A program made the translations under genes and the position numbers. A stretch of DNA of 41,630 bases from an uncultured bacterium. GTDB taxonomy: Bacteria; Patescibacteriota; Minisyncoccia; Moranbacterales; GWC2-37-73. The notes beneath the pieces were generated by a model, which saw only the letters and a program-made list of their open reading frames with translations, searched no databases and was not told the origin of the DNA. Positions 14,139 to 23,026 of the stretch are shown piece after piece; the first letter of the stretch is position 1, and each line of letters begins with the position of its first letter. The stretch spans positions 1 to 41,630 of the forward strand of contig CAIOVI010000040.1 of the NCBI GenBank assembly GCA_903861715.1. The letters are read 5' to 3'.

Positions 14139-16874
14139 TTACTGATTACTTTTTTTATTCTCCTCCGACTTGCGGGCTTCTTCGAAGATGAAGACTGCCA
14201 GCACTGAGATTATCACCACCAGCCAATCTTGCCAATCTATCTTGGCCATATGCAGATATTGTTGCAATAAAGGCACATACATCAAAGCCAGCAGCATGAG
14301 AACCGAGATGACAATGGCTCCCAGGGCATAGAGATTTTTGAAAAAGCCAATGGTGAAAACCGAGAGTTTTTCACTGCGAGCTTGGAGCAAATTGGCCATC
14401 TGAGTCATGGCCAGCACCGCATAGGCCGCCGTGGTGGATTTCATATATACTACGCTATCAAAAGCAATTTTATTGCCAAAGTCCCAACCGCCCCTTTTCA
14501 TGGACAAAATGAAAGCGATCACCGCCCCAGTGGCCATCAAAAGTCCCACTCTGATGAGCCGGAAAATGCCGGCCTTGTCGATGACTTTTTCTTTGGATTT
14601 GAAAGGTTTGCGCTGCATGATGTCAGGCTCAGATGGCTCCAGACTGAGCGAAAAAGATGGAAAAATGTCCGTGCCCAAATCAATGGCCAAAATCTGAACC
14701 GCCGCAATCGGCGCCGGAATGCCAAGCAGCACCCCAATGACAACCGTGAAAAATTCGCTCACGTTGGAAGTGAAAACATAATAAACAAATTTTCGCAAAT
14801 TTTGATAAATCGTGCGACCTTCTTTGATGGCCTCGACAATCGAAGCAAAATCATCATTAAGCAAAATCATGTCCGAAGCATTTTTGGCCACATCGGTGCC
14901 AATTTTGCCCATCGCAATGCCAATGTCAGCTCTTTTGAGGGCTGGCGCATCGTTTACTCCATCACCCGTCATGGCAATCACATAGCCATTTTTTTTGAGC
15001 GCGGTGGCGATGCGCAATTTTTGCTCAGGTGCGATGCGGGCAAACGCCAATTCTTTGCTTTTGATTTTGGCAATCAATTCTTCATCTGACAAAGTGTCAA
15101 GCGTTTTGCCGTTAATCACTTCGCTGGAACTTGAACTGAGCAAGCCAACTTTTCTGGCAATTGCTCTGGCCGTGATTTCATAGTCCCCTGTGATCATAAT
15201 CACCTTGATGCCACTTTGAGTGCATTGGGCAATAGCCTTGCGGACATCCAAACGCGGCGGATCAATCATGCCCATGGTGCCAAGCCAAATCAAATCTTTT
15301 TCTGCTTCGCCGGCATATTTTTCTTTTGGAACATCCGACAAATCTCGCACCGCAAAAGCCAAGACGCGCAAGGCTTGCTCGGACATGGCATTGAAACTGT
15401 TTCGAGCTCGTTGCCGATCCTCAACCGTGAAGGGCAAAATTTTTCCGCCAACTTTTTTTTGCGTGCACAAATCAATCAACACATCGGGCGAACCTTTCAC
15501 AAAAGCAGTTACGGCTGAATTTTTTTGATCCTTGAAAATCACGCTCATGCGCATTCTTTCTGAAGAAAATGGATTTTCATCAATTTTTTCCAAACCCCTG
15601 CGAAAAAAATTCAAATCAGTTTGAAACTTTTTGGCCACCACCAACAGTGCGCCTTCGGTTGGATCGCCGGCAATCGAGCACATTCCATTTTTTTCCACCA
15701 CATCAGCATCATTGCAAAGCACTCCGACTTGCAACAACTCTTGCAATTGCAAATTGGCAGTTGGCTCAATTTTGCGACCAAAAGCAAGAAAACTGCCCTT
15801 GATGGCATAGCCTTCACCATCCACCGTGAGTTCTTCATCGCCACATAAGATGTTTGTCACCATCAGTTCATTGCGAGTGATGGTGCCGGTCTTGTCGGTG
15901 CAGATGATGTCCACTGAAGCCAGGGTTTCCACTGAGTTGAGTTTCTTGGCCAACACATTGCGCTTGAGCAAACGCTTCATGCCCAAAGAAAGCGCCACTG
16001 AAATGGCCGCCGGCAAACCTTCTGGCACCACGGAAACAGCCAAAGCCAAAGCAAACAAAAAATTGTCATAAAGTGAAGTTTTGGAATAAAACCCAGCAAT
16101 CATCACCAAAGTTCCGATTGAAACCGCTGCAATGGTGACATCTCGACCCAGCACGCGCATTTGCTTTTGCAAAGGTGTTTCCTCTTCTTTGACTTCTGCG
16201 ACCAAGTTGGCAATGTTTCCAAGTTGCGTGCCCATGCCTGTTTGCACAACCACGGCCACCGCCGTGCCACGTGTCAATGAAGTTCCCATGAAAACCATGT
16301 TATCAATATCAACCAAAGACAATCCCTCCTGTGCAATCGGCTCCACAATTTTTCTGCCCGCTCTTGATTCGCCCGTAAAAATAAACTCATTAGCATAAAC
16401 GTCATAACCTTCCAGCAAATAACCGTCCGCTGCAACCGTGTCTCCAGCTGCAATAAAAATAATATCCCCAGGGACCAAAAATTTGGCGTCAATTTCCTTC
16501 CGCTCACCATCGCGCAAAACCACCGCCTTGTCGCTAGCCAGCTGCCTGATATTTTCCAAAGTTTTTTCCGCTTTATATTCTTGAAAAAAGCCAATGAAGG
16601 CATTGATGCCAACAATCAGCAAAATGATGGTTGTGTCTCGATATTCGTGAAAAAGAAAAGACAAACCGCCGGCCACCAGCAAAATCCAAACCAGAGCGTC
16701 GTTAAATTGATTGATGAGCAACGAAAACCAACTCCAAGTTTGTTTTTTTTGGACTTCGTTAAATCCGGCCTGTTTGAGCCTCTCCCGCGCCTGCTGGCTT
16801 GTCAAGCCAGTCAAGCTTGTCTGGAATTTTTCCAAAACCTCCGCTTTGGTCAGATTGTATGTTTGTTTTTGCAT
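14139..16874 (-). CDS. P-type cation-transporting ATPase (P2 type, calcium-pump-like)
   Basis: A full 911-residue P2-type ATPase. In order: N-terminal cation-ATPase domain, membrane helices M1-M2 (about 60-100), actuator domain with TGES (167-170), M3-M4 with PEGLPA (284-289) typical of Ca2+ and Na+/K+-type pumps, phosphorylation site DKTGT (327-331), KGSPD nucleotide-domain motif, TGDGVNDAPAL hinge, and six C-terminal helices ending in EEARK. It pumps a cation across the cell membrane at the cost of ATP; Ca2+ is the usual guess for SERCA/PMCA-like bacterial members, not proven. Start ATG; an extended -10 promoter lies about 60 bp upstream. Confidence 0.93.
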   Translation of the reverse strand: MQKQTYNLTKAEVLEKFQTSLTGLTSQQARERLKQAGFNEVQKKQTWSWFSLLINQFNDALVWILLVAGGLSFLFHEYRDTTIILLIVGINAFIGFFQEYKAEKTLENIRQLASDKAVVLRDGERKEIDAKFLVPGDIIFIAAGDTVAADGYLLEGYDVYANEFIFTGESRAGRKIVEPIAQEGLSLVDIDNMVFMGTSLTRGTAVAVVVQTGMGTQLGNIANLVAEVKEEETPLQKQMRVLGRDVTIAAVSIGTLVMIAGFYSKTSLYDNFLFALALAVSVVPEGLPAAISVALSLGMKRLLKRNVLAKKLNSVETLASVDIICTDKTGTITRNELMVTNILCGDEELTVDGEGYAIKGSFLAFGRKIEPTANLQLQELLQVGVLCNDADVVEKNGMCSIAGDPTEGALLVVAKKFQTDLNFFRRGLEKIDENPFSSERMRMSVIFKDQKNSAVTAFVKGSPDVLIDLCTQKKVGGKILPFTVEDRQRARNSFNAMSEQALRVLAFAVRDLSDVPKEKYAGEAEKDLIWLGTMGMIDPPRLDVRKAIAQCTQSGIKVIMITGDYEITARAIARKVGLLSSSSSEVINGKTLDTLSDEELIAKIKSKELAFARIAPEQKLRIATALKKNGYVIAMTGDGVNDAPALKRADIGIAMGKIGTDVAKNASDMILLNDDFASIVEAIKEGRTIYQNLRKFVYYVFTSNVSEFFTVVIGVLLGIPAPIAAVQILAIDLGTDIFPSFSLSLEPSEPDIMQRKPFKSKEKVIDKAGIFRLIRVGLLMATGAVIAFILSMKRGGWDFGNKIAFDSVVYMKSTTAAYAVLAMTQMANLLQARSEKLSVFTIGFFKNLYALGAIVISVLMLLALMYVPLLQQYLHMAKIDWQDWLVVIISVLAVFIFEEARKSEENKKSNQ

Positions 16875-16934
16875 TGGTTGAAATGAGTTTATTGTTCACT
16901 TTTCATGCTTTTTTGATTACTAATTGTTTTTTCC

Positions 16935-16943
16935 ATTATAGCA
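16935..16943 (-). promoter_or_regulatory. Extended -10 promoter of the P-type ATPase gene
   Basis: TATGCTATAATGG on the minus strand: TG-n-TATAAT, an extended -10 that needs no strong -35, about 60 bp upstream of the ATG. Confidence 0.55.
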
Positions 16944-17036
16944 TAACTCGACGCCACTGCTAAGCTTTGATAACTCATTAAGTTCTCAAAAAACTTTCCG
17001 CTCAAAGGAATGGTTGGTATGTCTATTTTTACAAAT

Positions 17037-17068
17037 AAGCAGCTTATCCGAAAAGGTAAGCTGCTTTT
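17037..17068. terminator. Bidirectional terminator after the 237-aa hypothetical gene
   Basis: Stem AAGCAGCTTA/TAAGCTGCTT, 10 bp, loop TCCGAAAAGG, with T-rich sequence on either side. Confidence 0.75.
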
Positions 17069-17149
17069 AAATTGGTGGAATAAATTAAGCTTGTTTAATT
17101 TATTAAAATATACATGTTGCTACTTTACTTTTGATTTGATTAAGTCATT

Positions 17150-17863
17150 TCATAATTTTGGTAACAGGTTATCCGTAAAAACAAATTTTCTCAACAACTC
17201 TCTCTGCTCACTATTTAAAACAATTAAACTTTTTGAAACCAAATGTGCATCCTCATCCATGTGCGGATAAGGCAATATCGAAAGATTTTTTCCAGGAGTT
17301 CCTTCATTCTCTGACTGACTTTCAGCCAAAAGAGCAATCGCCAGCTTTCTAATATCATAGGTAAGGTTCTCAAAATCGCTACCTTGTTCTGTTTGTAAAA
17401 TAACTCGCTGATTCGGAGTCCATTTAGCGGCGAAATTATCTGCCTGTCTAAAATCCCGAACACCCCCTTGCTCCAATGGAGCCGCAATTGTCATTTTTTT
17501 ATAATCACTAACTTCTTGAAGATTTTGAACAAGTATATTTTTTTGCGAATCTTTTTTAATGAATTGACTCATTGGTGGCACCCTATAATTCAAAGATTCT
17601 TTCTTAACAGTTTCTAAATCCTGCTTAAATACGGCCTTAAGATAGGTTGTTTCTTCTCTTTTCATAAAAGCCATCTTGTCTGGGTAAGTGTCAGTCTTTT
17701 TAATTGGTGTGCCAGCCTCAGCTGCAGAATACCTATAAGAGTTATCGTACAAGGCTTTCCTATAAGATTCCACAAAATAACCTTCCTCTTTATCTCTTTT
17801 AAAGAAAGTTTTAAGCTCTGAATCACTTGATTGATTTTTATTATTTTCAAAAGAATTTCCCAT
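17150..17863 (-). CDS. Hypothetical protein (237 aa), paired with next gene
   Basis: No family recognised. The protein is charged and soluble, with an early low-complexity part (ENNKNQSSDSE), then FKRDKEEGYFVESYRKAL, a middle part with PMSQFIKKDSQKN, and a C-terminal helical stretch YDIRKLAIALLAESQSENEG followed by SLIVLNSEQRELLRKFVFTD. The track start is a TTG; I use the ATG six codons later (MGNSF). It lies 27 bp after the 552-residue gene and probably shares its message. The pair may form one complex, but this is only contextual. Confidence 0.6.
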   Translation of the reverse strand: MGNSFENNKNQSSDSELKTFFKRDKEEGYFVESYRKALYDNSYRYSAAEAGTPIKKTDTYPDKMAFMKREETTYLKAVFKQDLETVKKESLNYRVPPMSQFIKKDSQKNILVQNLQEVSDYKKMTIAAPLEQGGVRDFRQADNFAAKWTPNQRVILQTEQGSDFENLTYDIRKLAIALLAESQSENEGTPGKNLSILPYPHMDEDAHLVSKSLIVLNSEQRELLRKFVFTDNLLPKL

Positions 17864-17890
17864 GTTTTTAGTTTCCCTCAAACTTATAAA

Positions 17891-19549
17891 TCATTTTTTA
17901 TGTTTGAAAACCTCAACCCCTGCTGGTTTTATTGACTTTCTAAGCACTTGATATTTGTCAATCCATATCTTCCCTTCTTCGTATTGCTTGTCAAAATCTT
18001 CTCTGGAAACTTTATCTTTCAAGACTATTAGTTTGTCATTTATTTCTTTCTTTTTTTTGCCAAACCATTCCTGATAATAGTCAAAAAGCTTATCATTGAC
18101 TTTATACCCAGGACTAAGCACTGCTTTTATTTTCATATCAAGCAGATAGTTTGGCGTCTCCACTGTTTTTACGGCTCTTGCTTTTTTACTATCAAGAACT
18201 TCGCCGTCATCTGGACGATAAGTTTCAATCCCAAAAACATCTTTCAAATAGCTCATAATCCTGCTTCGAAAATCAGCTTGCCTTTCTTGTGAAGTAGTGT
18301 TCCATTGATTGAGTTCACTTCGAAAATCCAAAATGGGTTGCAAAATCTCCTTATTTTCCTCAGCAATTTCAATTTTTGCATTTTCTGAATATTCCACATC
18401 ACTCCGATACAAAACCTGGGATAGTTCATCTTTAATTGACTCAAAATCTTCTGCACTAGTGATACCTTTGTCAAAACTTTTAATAAAAAGGATTAAATTT
18501 TCTTGCAAATCTTTTGCTAGTGGATTTGCATTATTTTCAATCTGGGCTTGAAATAATTTCTCGCCTTCCAATGTTTCCTTCTTTTCGCTGGTTTCATTTT
18601 GGGTTGCGTCTTTTTTGTTTTCTTCGGAAGACTGCTTTTCTTTTTTGCTCATTTCAGATTTTAAAAATCTTCGGTAATTTCTCAATTTTATCAAGTCACC
18701 ATTAACCGCTGGCATAAAATCTTCGCCGTATCTTTCCTTAAGTATCTCTTCAGCAACGTTTTTGGAATCTTTATTCTTTCTATTCTCTAATAACTCTTGG
18801 ATGTTGCCAATTTCAAAATCTAGCTCCCTCAAAGCAGCGCCATAATCTCCAATGTCAAAACCCGCAAAAACTTTTCCATAAAGCTCGTCAAGATATTCCT
18901 TACTGGTGCTAGCTTTACCTTTACTGTCTTCGACCCATGAATTATGACGTTTCTCAAAATCTTGCAAAGTCTTTTTAACTTCATCTAACTCAATCTTATT
19001 TTTCGACCTATCCTTGTATAGTTCCGCTGACAATCTCTCCGCAAGTTTCCTCAGCCGTGCACTTTCTTGATCATTAACGTCAAGATTTTGATAAATTCTT
19101 AATTCAAGATCGGCCAGAGGTATTCCCAAATTACTACCGTTCAGCCCATTGAGTGAATCTGAAATTTTATCATGTTTTTTCGCATTTTTTACATCATATT
19201 CTTGCTGATATCCAGCATCTACAGCAATTTGTTCATTATCCAGAGCCTTGATTGATTTCTCATGTTCATTTTCAAAAAATGTATTCACTTCTTCCATGGT
19301 GGCACCGCCATACAAAGTTCTCTCCAATGCATCTTTCATGGTTTTTTTATTCAAAAGAACTGGCCCACCAATTAACCTGAAGTCCTGCGGAACATATTTG
19401 TCAAAATTTCTAAACAACTCCTCTGGGTCATTAGGTAGTTCATTTTTGGTATGATATCCAAGCGCTCGTTTTATTGATTCAAAATCCCATTCTTGATTTT
19501 GAATAGCCTCTTGATTGTTTGTGATTTTTTCCTCCCATGGATTGCTCAT
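17891..19549 (-). CDS. Hypothetical coiled-coil protein with possible GrpE-like segment
   Basis: A 552-residue soluble, highly charged protein. Residues 1-100 are mixed; 100-330 are rich in Lys/Glu/Asp helices typical of coiled coils (RKLAERLSAELYKDRSKNKI, EVKKTLQDFEKRH); 330-360 form a low-complexity linker (KKEKQSSEENKKDATQ). Residues about 440-488 (GIETYRPDDGEVLD ... RAVKTVETPNYLLD ... VLSPGYKVNDKLF) recall the C-terminal beta domain of the nucleotide exchange factor GrpE (G-x-x-x-x-P-x-D...A-V-x-T-V-E-T...GY-x-x-x-D). This is my own pattern comparison and is moderately weak. No signal peptide. It opens a two-gene unit with the 237-residue gene. Confidence 0.55.
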   Translation of the reverse strand: MSNPWEEKITNNQEAIQNQEWDFESIKRALGYHTKNELPNDPEELFRNFDKYVPQDFRLIGGPVLLNKKTMKDALERTLYGGATMEEVNTFFENEHEKSIKALDNEQIAVDAGYQQEYDVKNAKKHDKISDSLNGLNGSNLGIPLADLELRIYQNLDVNDQESARLRKLAERLSAELYKDRSKNKIELDEVKKTLQDFEKRHNSWVEDSKGKASTSKEYLDELYGKVFAGFDIGDYGAALRELDFEIGNIQELLENRKNKDSKNVAEEILKERYGEDFMPAVNGDLIKLRNYRRFLKSEMSKKEKQSSEENKKDATQNETSEKKETLEGEKLFQAQIENNANPLAKDLQENLILFIKSFDKGITSAEDFESIKDELSQVLYRSDVEYSENAKIEIAEENKEILQPILDFRSELNQWNTTSQERQADFRSRIMSYLKDVFGIETYRPDDGEVLDSKKARAVKTVETPNYLLDMKIKAVLSPGYKVNDKLFDYYQEWFGKKKKEINDKLIVLKDKVSREDFDKQYEEGKIWIDKYQVLRKSIKPAGVEVFKHKK

Positions 19550-19576
19550 ATTTTTATTATAAATATATTAAGTGAC

Positions 19577-21118
19577 TTAATTTTTCTCAAACTTATAAAT
19601 CAAGATATTGCTATATTTGTCCACCAAGACCAGGCCTTGGGTGCTGAAATATTGATTGTCACGATTGAGCGCTTTGTTGGAAATGATAAGCGCCTTGGGA
19701 TCATTGCGCAGATCCTCATAGTCTTCCGTGCGTTTAAGCTCAGGTCCAACGGCGGCCCAATAAGCTGGATTGTACTGCGGCCAATCATAGTTGTAGAGCG
19801 TCAAACGATTGGCTCCCAGATAATATTTGGTGATGACATAATCGAAAGCATTCAAAATGTAAAAATTATTATCCTTGTATTTGTCCATGTGCAAAATCAT
19901 TTCGTTGTAGCCTTTTGAATTGGCCAAGGGAACTGTCAGTGAAATGAGGCCCAGATAAATCGCAATAACCAAAACCACTACCCAAGTTCGCAGTCTGGAA
20001 AACCAAAGCCCAATAAAAAGAAAAATGAAATAAGCCGCCGGCAACAAATAGCGGGCCACGAAATATTGCTGATCTGGCAAAGTGGCTGAAAGACCATAGA
20101 TGATGAGCATGAAACCCGTCGAAAAAATGAGCAGACTCACCACTTTTTCTTTTTTTTCTTTGCGCATCAGATAAACAATCCCAATGCCAAAGAGCATCGC
20201 CAAAGTCATGCGAATTGAAAGATGCGAAATGCCAACAAGTTCATTGGGTTGCGGCATGCCTGAAGACATCTCCCCCAAGGGCGTGCCGAACAAAAACATT
20301 TGGATGTTCACCACGATATCACCAAAACTGGCCGGCTTGACCCAGCTCAAATTGTTGCCTTTGATGGAAATGTGATGCAAAAACATCTTGAGCCATGGCA
20401 AGAAAACCAAAAAGGTCACGCCATAGCCCAACAAAATTTCTTTGGTTGGCCAAATTTTTCCAATAATTGCTTTGGTTTTTTGGGTAGTGGAGCTAAATTC
20501 GCTCCAATCAAGACCGAGAATTCCCCACACCACAAAAACTCCGTAATAAGTGGCTGAAAAGATGATTCCCATGTAGTGCGTGAGCATTGAGAGGCCCGTG
20601 CAAAAACCCCAAAGCGCAAAATATTTTCTTTCTTTGGTTTGCAGACCTTTCACGAAAAAATAAGCGCTGATCAAAATCAAAAAAACAAGCATCATATACA
20701 TCCTGGCCTCTTGCGAATATTGAATCGCAAACGGCGAAATTGTGGCCACCAGCGCTGCATAGAGTCCAACTTTGCGACTGAATAGTTCCTTGGCTAGCAA
20801 ATAGAGCGCCCAAACAGCGAGCACCCCAAAAATTGCCGAGAAAAGTCGGATGCCAAACACGCTGTAATTAAAGAAGGATGAAAAAACTTTCAATGCTGCA
20901 TAATAAAGCGGTGGATGCACATCATTAATGATCATGCTGATCATGCTGCGAAAATCTTCCTTCACCGCCACGCCGGTGAATGCTTCATCATACCAAAAAT
21001 CTCGTCGAACCAAACCCGTGAAGCGATTTGCCACCGCCAACGCCAAAATCAGCCAGATATAATGGCGCTGATATTTAATGTTAAATTTTTTTAATTCTTC
21101 CTTGAACCTTTGAAGCAT
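19577..21118 (-). CDS. GT39-type (dolichyl-phosphate-mannose) glycosyltransferase
   Basis: A 513-residue polytopic membrane protein of the GT-C/PMT_2 (ArnT-like) class, which moves a sugar from a lipid-linked donor to an acceptor outside the membrane. Catalytic acidic pair in the first outside loop: FWYDEAFTG (D44/E45). The second conserved loop, NDVHPPLYY (65-73), follows. About ten hydrophobic helices are seen, then a C-terminal soluble part (YDYVITKYYLG...). The donor and acceptor are unknown; protein or surface-glycan mannosylation is possible. It lies 28 bp from the 552-residue gene. Confidence 0.88.
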   Translation of the reverse strand: MLQRFKEELKKFNIKYQRHYIWLILALAVANRFTGLVRRDFWYDEAFTGVAVKEDFRSMISMIINDVHPPLYYAALKVFSSFFNYSVFGIRLFSAIFGVLAVWALYLLAKELFSRKVGLYAALVATISPFAIQYSQEARMYMMLVFLILISAYFFVKGLQTKERKYFALWGFCTGLSMLTHYMGIIFSATYYGVFVVWGILGLDWSEFSSTTQKTKAIIGKIWPTKEILLGYGVTFLVFLPWLKMFLHHISIKGNNLSWVKPASFGDIVVNIQMFLFGTPLGEMSSGMPQPNELVGISHLSIRMTLAMLFGIGIVYLMRKEKKEKVVSLLIFSTGFMLIIYGLSATLPDQQYFVARYLLPAAYFIFLFIGLWFSRLRTWVVVLVIAIYLGLISLTVPLANSKGYNEMILHMDKYKDNNFYILNAFDYVITKYYLGANRLTLYNYDWPQYNPAYWAAVGPELKRTEDYEDLRNDPKALIISNKALNRDNQYFSTQGLVLVDKYSNILIYKFEKN

Positions 21119-21220
21119 ATTGTTTTACTTTATATTATCATGCCCCCACAAATCTTAAAATTTACTACAAATATACAAATAATAACACTAGGATTTAATC
21201 GTTTTTGCATTTTGTATTTA

Positions 21221-21350
21221 TTCCTCCCTTTAGAAAAGGGAGGTTAGGAGGGATTTGAAAAACTTTCTTTGTCTAAGCTAATCTTTCAAATTCCCCTCGC
21301 AAATGCTGCACTCGCTCGCATTTGCCATTTTTCTAAAAGGGGAAGAAAAA
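21221..21350. repeat. Composite inverted-repeat element (CCTCCCTTT family, copy 1)
   Basis: Left half: CCTCCCTTTAGAAAAGGGAGG, TTAGGAGGGATTTGAAA. Right half is the inverted form, CTTTCAAATTCCCC then TTTTTCTAAAAGGGGAAG, with an inserted hairpin GCAAATG/CATTTGC. Fills most of the 270-bp gap between murC and the glycosyltransferase gene. Confidence 0.75.
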
Positions 21351-21388
21351 CATTAGTATTTTCGTGGGGAAATTAACAATGTAGCAAT

Positions 21389-22819
21389 TTAGCAATTTAA
21401 CAATTTTTGAGCCACTTTCCACACATCTCCCGCTCCCATGGTAATAAGCACCTCAAATTCTCCAGCGTGCTGTTTGAGATATTCAACCGCCTGCTCAATC
21501 GTTGCGATATGCTCAGCTTTATCATGATTATACTTGTTAATCAAGGCAACCAATTGAGCTGAAGAAACGCCGCCCTGTTGTTCACGAGCGCTGCCATAAA
21601 TATCAATCACCACAACCCTATCCGTGTCGTCGAAACTTTGCGCAAATTCTTGCAGCAAGGCTTTGGTGCGAGTGAAAGTGTGCGGATGAAAAACTGTCCA
21701 AATTTTCTGATCGCCATAGCGCTGCCGAGCGCCACTGAGTGTGGCCTTGATTTCATCCGGATGATGCGCATAATCATCAATCAGAATGGCGTTTTTGAAA
21801 GTCCCGATTTGTTCAAATCTCCTGGAAGTTCCCTTAAATTCTTGTAGCGCCAATCCAACTTTTTCCAAATCAATCCCAAGTTTGTGACAAAGTGCAATCA
21901 CAGATGTGCAATTGAGCACATTATGCTTGCCAGCCAGCGGCGTGCGAAAAATTCCCAAACTTTTTTCCCTGAAAAAAACTTCAAAAACTTGTGTCATTTT
22001 ATTTTCCGCATCTTGCATTTTAGGCTCCACGTTTTGCGCTCCACGTTTTGCGTCCCAAGCTCCATGCTCCATGACTCTGTATTCATTATCCTCCCCAAAA
22101 CCATAGGTTGCAACTTGGCAATTGGCAGCCTTGGCAACTTCCAAAGTGTCCACACTATCGCCCCAAACCACCAAGTGACCGGCCTTGGGAATTTTGACCA
22201 CAAAATCTTTGAAAACTTTTTTGTATGATTCAAAATCTGGAAAAAAATCCGGATGATCCCAATCCACACTCGTCAAAATGGCCGACCAAGGTTCATAAAA
22301 TTTCAATTTATTTTGATATTCATCCGATTCAGCCACGAAATATTGTCCTTGACCCGAAAGAGCACTGCTGCCCCAATCCAGAACCTGACTGCCCACAATA
22401 GCTGATGGATCAGCACCTGCAACCAAAAGCGCTTGCGCCAAAATCGCCGAGGTAGTGGTTTTGCCATGCGTGCCGCAAACAGCCAAGCCCATTTTTTCAG
22501 CAAAAAGCAGTCCCAACATTTCTGGATAACTCAGCAGTGTAATTTTTTTCTCACTAGCGGTTTTGAGTTCAATATTGGTCTCTGCGCTGTAGGCTGTTGA
22601 AAAGACCACCACATCCGCATCATTTGGAACATGCTCAGCCTCAAAAGTTTCAAAAAAAGCAATGCCGGCTCTTTTCAAAATAGCATCCGTGTAGAAAACC
22701 TCGCTCGTGTCTGAGCCAGAAATTTCAATTCCGCGCGCCTTCAAAATCTCCGCCACCGCCGTTATCCCAGCGCCTTTGATTCCAATGCAATATACTTTTT
22801 TGAAATCCTTAATCTCCAT
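21389..22819 (-). CDS. murC: UDP-N-acetylmuramate--L-alanine ligase
   Basis: MurC joins L-Ala to UDP-MurNAc with ATP in the cytoplasm. Seen: N-terminal Rossmann part CIGIKGAGITAVAEIL (11-26), P-loop CGTHGKTTTSA (115-125), ESDEYQNKLKFY (164-175), DDYAHHPDEIKATL (family hallmark) and VFHPHTFTRTKALL. 476 residues is usual, but residues about 249-276 (MEHGAWDAKRGAQNVEPKM) are not MurC-like: they come from a repeat-derived DNA insert (21992-22075) that keeps the frame. Upstream on the same strand are murG and ftsW, so it belongs to a dispersed dcw-type set. The gene ends in a T-poor AT-rich tail with no clear terminator. Confidence 0.97.
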   Translation of the reverse strand: MEIKDFKKVYCIGIKGAGITAVAEILKARGIEISGSDTSEVFYTDAILKRAGIAFFETFEAEHVPNDADVVVFSTAYSAETNIELKTASEKKITLLSYPEMLGLLFAEKMGLAVCGTHGKTTTSAILAQALLVAGADPSAIVGSQVLDWGSSALSGQGQYFVAESDEYQNKLKFYEPWSAILTSVDWDHPDFFPDFESYKKVFKDFVVKIPKAGHLVVWGDSVDTLEVAKAANCQVATYGFGEDNEYRVMEHGAWDAKRGAQNVEPKMQDAENKMTQVFEVFFREKSLGIFRTPLAGKHNVLNCTSVIALCHKLGIDLEKVGLALQEFKGTSRRFEQIGTFKNAILIDDYAHHPDEIKATLSGARQRYGDQKIWTVFHPHTFTRTKALLQEFAQSFDDTDRVVVIDIYGSAREQQGGVSSAQLVALINKYNHDKAEHIATIEQAVEYLKQHAGEFEVLITMGAGDVWKVAQKLLNC

Positions 22820-22859
22820 AATGCTTATTAAAATTGATGATATTTATAACGACTATACC

Positions 22860-23000
22860 CACAAATTTACAAATTGGCTACAAATCTACAAATCGATACG
22901 TGTCCTACTGACTGACAGGATAACAGTTCTTTTTTATACATTCGTAGATTCGTATTTAATTCGCCCGCCTGCCGTCGAGGCAGGTAGTTTCGCATCGGTT
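22860..23000. repeat. Repeat-rich spacer between murG and murC
   Basis: ACAAATTTACAAATTGGCTACAAATCTAC-type short tandem units, a TCCT...AGGA hairpin, a 'tacattcgtagattcgta' unit and a GCCTGCC/GGCAGG hairpin in about 140 bp. No gene seen. Confidence 0.6.
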
Positions 23001-23026
23001 AAAGCTAGAAGCTAATTAAGCTACCC

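Noticed and set aside
14382-15089. 235-aa plus-strand ORF
   Set aside because: Antisense to the P-type ATPase, whose motifs are intact; composition is typical of a shadow frame.
22707-23015. 102-aa plus ORF ending in RPPAVEAGSFASVKARS
   Set aside because: Partly antisense to murC and partly translation of the repeat spacer.
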